Source: JAPHTQ01 sp051747405 (GTDB taxonomy: Bacteria > Pseudomonadota > Gammaproteobacteria > Thiohalomonadales > Thiohalomonadaceae). Taken from it: a stretch of 14,119 nt of DNA. The position numbers and the translations under genes are program-made. Location: contig JBNJGC010000062.1 of NCBI GenBank assembly GCA_051747405.1, positions 1 through 14,119 of the forward strand, given 5' to 3'. The notes under the pieces were generated by a model that was not told where the DNA came from, made no database searches, and worked only from the letters and a program-made list of their open reading frames with translations. Of the stretch, positions 6,757 through 12,241 are shown piece by piece. Every line of letters begins with the position of its first letter. Positions within the stretch are counted from its first letter, which is position 1.

Positions 6757-6761
6757 AGGTT

Positions 6762-7328
6762 TTAAGGTTCAATCAAACTCCCCGCCTGCCGGGCAATGAA
6801 GGCGGTTTTGGCGGAGAGCTCCAGCGAGCAGCTCCACTTGTAGGCCAGGTTGAGGCTCTTGGCCTGGGCGTAGACGCCGTGGCCGCGAACCACGGCGATG
6901 GGGTGATCGGCCAGCGCTTGGGCGACCCTCTCCGGCGCCTCGTCCACATAGCGGTCGTAGGGGATGGTAATCACCGGTACGCGCGGGAAGTAGAGCTGCC
7001 CCTCGAAGTCCGGCGGAATAAAATCCTCGCCGTTCATGGTCAGGGCTACGGTATGGGGGCCGTGGCTGTGCAGCACGGCGCCGGCCTCGGGGTTGGCCCG
7101 GTAGACCAGACGGTGCAGACGGGCGTCGAGCGAGGCGCCCTGCCCCGGCTCACCATCGAGTTCGCAACGGATGAGCTGGTCGGCACTCAGGGTATCGGCA
7201 CAGGCGCCGCTGGGAGTGACCCAGAAGTCCTGCGCCACCCGTACCGAGGCGTTGCCGCTGTGGGAGTCGTTGATGCCGTAGTGGCGCAGCCAGTGGTAGT
7301 GGCGCACCAAATCTTCGCGTGGATCCAA
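6762..7328 (-). CDS. Class II aldolase/adducin-family protein
   Basis: The family includes fuculose-phosphate aldolase, ribulose-phosphate 4-epimerase and MtnB dehydratase: zinc enzymes acting on sugar phosphates. In this 188-residue version the family marks are HSGNASVR (23-30, phosphate loop), Asp68 at the usual catalytic Glu position, the zinc ligands His87 and His89 in LHSHGPHT, and His150 in RGHGVYA. All three zinc histidines are present, so an active enzyme is likely; its substrate is not clear. Start choice: no ATG or GTG exists in frame before the conserved core. TTG at 7328 is preceded by AAGGGG (7336-7341) with a 7-nt spacer and begins just before the typical REDLVRHYHWL. A TTG at 7379 would add 17 residues of non-conserved sequence and has no ribosome site. 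Being upstream of thiD on the same strand, it may belong to the same operon, but the 243-nt repeat-filled spacer argues against tight coupling. Confidence 0.88.
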   Translation of the reverse strand: MDPREDLVRHYHWLRHYGINDSHSGNASVRVAQDFWVTPSGACADTLSADQLIRCELDGEPGQGASLDARLHRLVYRANPEAGAVLHSHGPHTVALTMNGEDFIPPDFEGQLYFPRVPVITIPYDRYVDEAPERVAQALADHPIAVVRGHGVYAQAKSLNLAYKWSCSLELSAKTAFIARQAGSLIEP

Positions 7329-7487
7329 TCCGGGTCCCCTTGCTGTGTGGCTGGTTCGAATATCGATAGTATGCCACAAGCGGGCTGTCGGGTTCGATGC
7401 AGGGAGAGGTTGCGCACCTGTGCAGTCCCCGTGGGTGGCGGTCGTTCTGGTGATTGTTTCCTGGTGTTCCGGTTAGCGCACGGTCTT

Positions 7488-8528
7488 TTATCTACCAGAA
7501 GAGATACTTCGGTCGCCATACCCTTGCGGGTTTAGTGACTGCCAGCGCCAAGTATCAGCCATCATTGCATCAAGTCCACGGTCAGCCCGCCACATTAACT
7601 CATGTGCCGCCTTTGCGGGATCGGACCAATACGCTGCAATATCGCCCGGGCGCCGTTCAACGATCCGGTAGGGGATCTCCCGTTTTGATGCCAGCTCAAA
7701 GGCGCGCACGACCTCCAGTACACTGTGGCCATGCCCCGTGCCGAGATTCCATGTGAACACCCCCCGTTTACCCGCCAGGTAGTCCAGTGCCGCCATATGG
7801 CCGCGAGCCAGGTCGACTACATGGATGTAATCACGCACACCCGTGCCGTCACGAGTGGGGTAATCCCCACCGAATACCAAAAGCTCATCCAAGCGCCCAA
7901 CCGCTACCTGTGCGATATAGGGTAGGAGGTTGTTGGGGCTGCCTTGAGGATCTTCGCCAATGAGCCCGGACGCATGAGCACCCACTGGATTGAAGTATCG
8001 CAGCAGTGCCACAGACCAGCGCTTATCAGAGTATGCCAGATCCCTCAGCATCTCCTCGACCATGAGCTTGGAGCGAGCATAGGGGTTGGTGGGGGTGCCG
8101 GTGGAACAGCCCTCGTTAAAGGGTATATCTTCAGACTCACCATAGACCGTGGCTGATGAGCTGAAAACAATGCGGAAAACCCCGGCTTTTGCCATCGCCT
8201 GGCATAGGGCGACGGTGCCGTAAAGATTGTTGTCGAAGTAGTCGAGCGGTCTCATTACGCTCTCGCTCACCGATTTAAAGCCGGAAAAGTGAATAACCGC
8301 GGAAATGGGTGAATAGGATGAGAATATATGCTCTAGCAGTGCCACATCGCGTACGTCTCCCTGGACAAATTCCGGGGACTTTCCGGTAATTTTCGCTACC
8401 CGCTGTAACGGCTCGCTGGAGCTGTTACACAGATTGTCCAGAACAACGACCTCGTGCCCCTCTTTTAATAGCTCGACCAGCATATGGCTGCCAATGTAGC
8501 CAGTTCCACCCGTAACAAGTACCCGCAC
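7488..8528 (-). CDS. galE: UDP-glucose 4-epimerase
   Basis: GalE interconverts UDP-glucose and UDP-galactose using bound NAD, in the Leloir pathway and in the supply of galactose for surface polysaccharides. The 346-residue protein has the usual size (E. coli about 338). It shows the NAD-binding VTGGTGYIGSH (5-15), VIHFSGFKSVSES (78-90), the catalytic Ser in VFSSSATVYG (121-130), and the NPYARSK motif with Tyr150 and Lys154. LLRYFNPVGAH and RDGTGVRDYIHVVDLARGH follow and are typical of true GalE. The GTG at 8528 is chosen over an in-frame start 32 codons upstream because AAGGAGA (8534-8540) lies 5 nt before it and MRVLVTGGTGYIGS is the normal N-terminus. It is transcribed alone: the 159 nt to the aldolase start and the divergent cyclase gene leave no obvious operon partner. 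Parts of the gene are visibly richer in A/T than its neighbours. Confidence 0.97.
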   Translation of the reverse strand: MRVLVTGGTGYIGSHMLVELLKEGHEVVVLDNLCNSSSEPLQRVAKITGKSPEFVQGDVRDVALLEHIFSSYSPISAVIHFSGFKSVSESVMRPLDYFDNNLYGTVALCQAMAKAGVFRIVFSSSATVYGESEDIPFNEGCSTGTPTNPYARSKLMVEEMLRDLAYSDKRWSVALLRYFNPVGAHASGLIGEDPQGSPNNLLPYIAQVAVGRLDELLVFGGDYPTRDGTGVRDYIHVVDLARGHMAALDYLAGKRGVFTWNLGTGHGHSVLEVVRAFELASKREIPYRIVERRPGDIAAYWSDPAKAAHELMWRADRGLDAMMADTWRWQSLNPQGYGDRSISSGR

Positions 8529-8533
8529 AAGAC

Positions 8534-8540
8534 TCTCCTT
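8534..8540 (-). promoter_or_regulatory. Ribosome binding site that decides the galE GTG start
   Basis: On the minus strand AAGGAGA lies 5 nt upstream of GTG 8526-8528. The longer in-frame start at 8624 has no such site and would add 32 residues in front of the Rossmann glycine motif, which normally begins within 10 residues of the N-terminus. Confidence 0.75.
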
Positions 8541-8634
8541 TACAGCTCCGCCCATAACCATAGCGGTAAAAACCAAAGCCAAACAAGGGGCGGTTGGCAG
8601 GGTGAGCGCATACTTACATAACACCCCGCGTACA

Positions 8635-8738
8635 GCTAGTGTAAGCCCTTGATATACGGTACGCCGTGAATCCCTCCCTGGAGGCTCGACTGCCGCGTCT
8701 TTGCGGCAGATGACCGTAAATCAAGGGCTTACACTAGC
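8635..8738. repeat. 104-bp MITE-like element with 26-bp terminal inverted repeats
   Basis: The left arm 8635-8660 begins GCTAGTGTAAGCCCTTGAT and the right arm 8713-8738 is its reverse complement. The first 19 bp match perfectly, then one mismatch, then 6 more matches. The 52-bp interior contains a second perfect hairpin, CTGCCGC-6 nt-GCGGCAG, and the stretch CCGTGAATCCCTCCCTGGAGG. No coding frame is inside. The element takes up a third of the 309-nt galE-cyclase spacer; the rest (8529-8634 and 8739-8837) holds the galE leader and the cyclase leader, with no other structure I can support. The shape fits a nonautonomous transposable element or a REP-type dispersed repeat. No clear target duplication can be seen at the ends. 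Confidence 0.75.
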
Positions 8739-8837
8739 GATGACAAAGTATGCGGCTGCCCTGGGGCGGTTGGCATCTGCCTTTAGCTGCCGCTTCAGTT
8801 ATGCTATGGCACTCCATCACAGACACCCGAGGTACTT

Positions 8838-10919
8838 ATGAATGCCCACTTCCGCTGGCTACCCTCATTTAGCACTCTGCTGTCGGTTGTGATGACTTCT
8901 GTCGTCCTGGTCGTGGTTGGCGTGTTCTCCATGTTGGCGTGGGATACCGGGCACGAGGCCATCGATCAGAGTACGCGTCTGCTGGCCACCGAGGTGGCAC
9001 GAAGTGTGGAAGACCACGTCGATGAGTTGTTGGAGCGGCCGGCGCTTATGGTCGGTCGGCTTTCCGAGCAGCTGAAGCATATTGAACCGGATGAACGAAA
9101 GGCGGCGCTGCGGGAGGCGCTTGTCTTTACTCGCGGGGTCTCTTTTGTGACCTATGTCGGGGGAAGTGGAAGCGGGTTTAGCGCCGTGCGTACCAAGGCG
9201 GGTGTCGCTGTAGAGACGGTGAGGTTCCAGGATCCGCCGGCATGGTTCAGTGCTGCGGCTCAGGCTGAGGGTCCGCTGTGGAGCTCGGTACGGCGTCATG
9301 ACCTTGATGATGCCCTGGTTATGGAGGTGGCGCGGGCGGTTAGGGATGATGAGGGCGGACTTATGGGTGTGCTGGCCGGTGGGTTTCGCATCGACCGTCT
9401 GGAGTCGTTGCTGGCGGAGTTCGCGGCAGATCACGGTGCTATCGCCTTTTTGTCAGACCCGGAAGGTGAGCTGCTGGCCAGCCATGAAGCTTTTGCATCA
9501 ATGGATGGGGAGCCGCGGCGCTTACATCAGGTCGAGCACCCGGTCATTGCCGCGGTAGCGCGGGAGGTTCACACTCTCGACGTGGACCGGCGTGTAGTGG
9601 TGAACGGGGAGTCTTACGACGCCTTTGCTCACGAGGTGGCCCATCGGCTGCCAGAGCATTGGCGTTTGTTGATCGCTGTGCCGCGTTCGCGTTTCCAAGG
9701 GCCGCTAATAGAGCATTTGCAAGCCGTTGCGGTGCTGGCTGTATTCGCATTAATAGGCGCCTTTGGCTTGGCGCTGTTCATCGGTCGCAGTACGGCCCGG
9801 CCACTGTCGGAGGTGGCAGGCGGGGCAGGCCGTATCCGCGACGGTGAATTTGAAGTGGATTTCCCCCCCCAACGAGTGCGAGAGCTCCAGCACCTGTCCG
9901 ACTCGCTGCGTTCAATGGTGGGCGGGCTGCGTGAGCGCGATCGTATGAAAGATGCCTTCGCCCGCTATGTCTCGCCACGCCTGGTGGATCGGGTCGCCTC
10001 GGACCCGGAGGCGCTACGGCCCGGTGGGCGATTGATGCAGGCGGTGATCGTCTTCACCGACCTGCGTGGCTTCACTGCCCTGACCGAGCGGCTCGGCCCG
10101 GTGGAGACGGTGGCGCTTATCAACCGCTACCTGGAGGCGATGATGGCCGTCTCCGATGCCCATGGCGGCTTTATCACCGATCTGATGGGGGACGGCCTCT
10201 TGATCGCCTTCGGTATCGGTGATGAGGCCAACCCTGCCCACGATGCGGTGCGCTGCATGCTGGCGATGCAGCAGGCGCTGGAGGATCTCAATCGCGAGTG
10301 CAAGGCGGAGACAGGGACTCGCCTGGAGATGGGGGCCGGCGCCCACATGGGTGAGGTGATCGTCGGTAATATCGGTAGCGCCAGCCACATCAAATACGGC
10401 GTGGTGGGTGATGCGGTGAACACGGCGGCACGGGTGGAGGCGTTGACGGTCGGCGGCGAAGTTCTGGTGTCGGAGTCGATCTATCGTGCTTGCGGGGACG
10501 CGCTGGAGGTTGAGCCGCCCCGAGAGGTCCCGGTGAAGGGGAAGCGGGAGCCGCTACGGGTATACAGCGTACAGGCGTTGCACGGTCCGCAGGGCTTGTC
10601 TCTGCCGGGAGCCGAGCCGGTGAACTGGATAGCGGTGGATGTCACTGGCCGTGCGTGGCGGCTCACGGGTAAGGTATTGGCTGATGAGTCGATGGGGTTG
10701 CGCATCGTCGCCGCCGAGGAGCGCTACCTGCTGGTTGAATGCTCCGCTCCGCTTGCGGTGCATGACGACCTGCGTATTGATGTGGGCACCGGTACCCTCT
10801 ACGGTCGGGTGCGGCAGCAGGAGGGACCGGAACGCTGGCTAGTGCGCTGGACCGGTGGGGCTCAGGACCCGGTGGCGCTGCTGCAGGAGGCCGGTACCAC
10901 AGCGGCTCCGGCGGACTGA
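8838..10919 (+). CDS. Membrane-bound class III adenylate/guanylate cyclase with sensor and HAMP
   Basis: This 693-residue protein makes a cyclic nucleotide (cAMP or cGMP) from the triphosphate. Order of parts: membrane helix 1 (about 12-34), extracytoplasmic sensor region 36-292 resembling a double Cache fold, membrane helix 2 (295-317), HAMP linker (318-370), the cyclase-associated MKDAFARYVSPRLVDRV (370-386), class III cyclase domain (401-580), and an extra C-terminal domain (594-690). Metal ligands Asp408 (VFTDLRGF) and Asp452 (MGDGLL) and the transition-state residues Asn528 and Arg532 (VVGDAVNTAARVE) are intact, so it should be active. The base-recognition pair, usually Lys with Thr or Asp, is Asp448 and Gly521 here, so ATP or GTP preference is open. 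The ATG at 8838 has GAGG a few bases upstream. No other gene on this strand is nearby, so it is probably monocistronic and senses an external signal. Confidence 0.93.
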   Translation: MNAHFRWLPSFSTLLSVVMTSVVLVVVGVFSMLAWDTGHEAIDQSTRLLATEVARSVEDHVDELLERPALMVGRLSEQLKHIEPDERKAALREALVFTRGVSFVTYVGGSGSGFSAVRTKAGVAVETVRFQDPPAWFSAAAQAEGPLWSSVRRHDLDDALVMEVARAVRDDEGGLMGVLAGGFRIDRLESLLAEFAADHGAIAFLSDPEGELLASHEAFASMDGEPRRLHQVEHPVIAAVAREVHTLDVDRRVVVNGESYDAFAHEVAHRLPEHWRLLIAVPRSRFQGPLIEHLQAVAVLAVFALIGAFGLALFIGRSTARPLSEVAGGAGRIRDGEFEVDFPPQRVRELQHLSDSLRSMVGGLRERDRMKDAFARYVSPRLVDRVASDPEALRPGGRLMQAVIVFTDLRGFTALTERLGPVETVALINRYLEAMMAVSDAHGGFITDLMGDGLLIAFGIGDEANPAHDAVRCMLAMQQALEDLNRECKAETGTRLEMGAGAHMGEVIVGNIGSASHIKYGVVGDAVNTAARVEALTVGGEVLVSESIYRACGDALEVEPPREVPVKGKREPLRVYSVQALHGPQGLSLPGAEPVNWIAVDVTGRAWRLTGKVLADESMGLRIVAAEERYLLVECSAPLAVHDDLRIDVGTGTLYGRVRQQEGPERWLVRWTGGAQDPVALLQEAGTTAAPAD

Positions 10920-10938
10920 ATGGTTTCAGTTTGAATGG

Positions 10939-10959
10939 ATTCCGGGTCGAGCCCGGAAT
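10939..10959. repeat. Hairpin repeat ATTCCGGG-TCGAG-CCCGGAAT
   Basis: An 8-bp perfect stem with a 5-nt loop sits 20 nt after the cyclase stop. The sequence GGATTCCGGGTCnAGCCCGGAATGAC is, from memory, a widely dispersed bacterial intergenic repeat. It lacks a U-tract, but it may still mark the end of the cyclase transcript. Confidence 0.55.
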
Positions 10960-11003
10960 GACGGTTTGTTGTGGGAATGGGGCAAGCATGGGTGCCTAAA
11001 AAG

Positions 11004-11037
11004 ATAGGCTGCGCTGGGCTTGCGAGGCGCATCCTAT
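11004..11037. repeat. Imperfect hairpin, ATAGGCTGCGC / GCGCATCCTAT
   Basis: Eleven-base arms match with one mismatch around a 12-nt loop. It resembles, from memory, the dispersed GTAGGTTGCGC / GCGCAACCTAC repeat of Proteobacteria, in decayed form. It is the second hairpin in the 323-nt spacer 10920-11242, which holds no coding frame I can support. Confidence 0.5.
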
Positions 11038-11085
11038 TCGGTTAATGACTGGGGCGTGGTATCTGCGTGCAGGCAGAAGCGCCAG

Positions 11086-11172
11086 GTAGCCGGGAGGAAA
11101 CGAGGCCGGTCTCTCCGCCGGGCATCGTTAGGGTATCGTCACCGCGCTTCCAGAGAGGGTAGCCCGGCCTAC
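11086..11172. repeat. Structured spacer with long-range inverted repeat GTAGCCGGG / CCCGGCCTAC
   Basis: The arms at 11086-11094 and 11163-11172 pair with one extra base and enclose a region with CCGG-8 nt-CCGG and TCTCT/AGAGA pairings. It could be a remnant repeat or a structured RNA. The remaining bases up to 11242 show nothing further. There is no U-tract after the adaptor stop. Confidence 0.3.
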
Positions 11173-11242
11173 GAACTCACACCCGCTTCATAACTTTGCG
11201 TCTCAGCGGTAAAAATCTTGTCAGAGGGGCGCGAGTCGTTAC

Positions 11243-12241
11243 CTATTCGGATGTCCTTACCGCCGCCCCATCGGCTACCCGGTGTTGCCCCTGCACGATG
11301 ACGCTCTGGTAGTCCGACAAGTCCATCTTTAGCAACACACGCCCGCTCTCTATTCGCGACAGTGCTACCCGCAGGGCCTTGGCCCGACCATCCTCCACCA
11401 CGAATAGGCGTCCGTTGCCGCCGTCGATTGAGAGCAGGGCGTTGACGGGCACGGCGTAGCCGCGGTGGCGGGTGGCGGAGTCAATAACCACATCCACCTG
11501 CATGCCGGGGGTTAGGGTGACGCCATCGGGGAGGGCGTCGAGGGCGATTACCACCTCGAACAGACCACTGTCGGCGGTACCCGGGTGGATCTTGTGTACA
11601 CGAGCGGACAGCGGTGTATTCGGCTCTTCGGGGAGGATAACCCGCGCCGTGTTTTCGATCGCGACCCGGCGCACCTCCTCCTGGCTCAGCCAGGCACTGA
11701 CCAGGGTCGGTTGTTCGTCACTTTGCAGCCAAAACAGCGGGGTGTCCGCCGCCACCGGGCCGGGAAAATCCACCAGCCGGTCGACGATACGGCCCGCGGC
11801 GGGGGCGCGCAGCTCGTGGCGGGCGCGGTGCTCCTTCAGGTGCTCCAGTTCGAGGCGCCGCTGTGCCAGCGCGTAGCGGCGGTCCTCCAGCTGGTCGCGG
11901 GAGGCCGCCTGCTGGCTGCTCAGTTCGCGGAACTGCTCATATTTGAGCCGGGCGTGCTCAAGCGCCTCCTCGGTCAGGCGCAGCTCGTTTTCCACGTCCC
12001 GGGTATCCAGCCGCGCCAGCACCTGACCCGCCGTCACCTCGTCGCCCACATCGGCGTCCAGGGACTCCAGATAGCCCGAAATCTCGAAGTAGAGGTACTG
12101 CGGGCGCTGATCAACCCGACCGTAGGCGCGCACGCTCTCGTGCAGCTCCACCCGTTGCAGCGGTGCGGTGGTCACGGCGACGGGCTCGGCGGCGGCGCCG
12201 AAGGCGGCGGCGAGGGCGATCAGGGCGGCGAGGTGTCTCAT
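11243..12241 (-). CDS. RND efflux periplasmic adaptor (HlyD/AcrA-type membrane fusion protein)
   Basis: Adaptors of this kind link an inner-membrane RND pump to an outer-membrane channel. The 332-residue protein starts with a Sec-type signal (MRHLAALIALAAAFGAAAEP, cleavage near Ala18) and no lipobox Cys, so it should be soluble in the periplasm or membrane-associated. The two lipoyl-like halves are GYLESLDADVGDEVTAGQVLA (split as GYLESLDADVGDEV 57-70 and TAGQVLARLD 70-79) and ELRAPAAGRIVDRLVDFPG (143-161), joined by a coiled-coil hairpin (about 82-140). Beta-barrel and membrane-proximal domains follow (175-332, with LTPGMQVDVVID 243-254). The ATG at 12241 overlaps the pump stop as ATGA, with GGAGG about 7 nt before it, which indicates translational coupling. 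A longer frame reaching 12871 lies inside the pump gene and is not used. The substrate cannot be told. Confidence 0.93.
   Translation of the reverse strand: MRHLAALIALAAAFGAAAEPVAVTTAPLQRVELHESVRAYGRVDQRPQYLYFEISGYLESLDADVGDEVTAGQVLARLDTRDVENELRLTEEALEHARLKYEQFRELSSQQAASRDQLEDRRYALAQRRLELEHLKEHRARHELRAPAAGRIVDRLVDFPGPVAADTPLFWLQSDEQPTLVSAWLSQEEVRRVAIENTARVILPEEPNTPLSARVHKIHPGTADSGLFEVVIALDALPDGVTLTPGMQVDVVIDSATRHRGYAVPVNALLSIDGGNGRLFVVEDGRAKALRVALSRIESGRVLLKMDLSDYQSVIVQGQHRVADGAAVRTSE

Noticed and set aside
6519..6761. A TPP riboswitch upstream of thiD
   Set aside because: No CTGAGA / ACCTGATC THI-box cores are visible on the minus strand here or in the thiD-thiE spacer. The region upstream of hemL is partly hidden by the gap.
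7488..8624. A 378-residue GalE start at 8624
   Set aside because: It would add 32 residues before the NAD-binding motif, with no ribosome site; the GTG at 8528 has AAGGAGA.
8635..8738. An integron attC site or a phage attachment site
   Set aside because: The ends do not show the GTTRRRY/RYYYAAC core pair and no integrase or tRNA gene is nearby; a MITE-like repeat fits better.
2847..10919. A joint signalling system of the GGDEF enzyme and the class III cyclase
   Set aside because: They are 5 kb apart, on opposite strands and separated by housekeeping genes, so the layout gives no support for a link.
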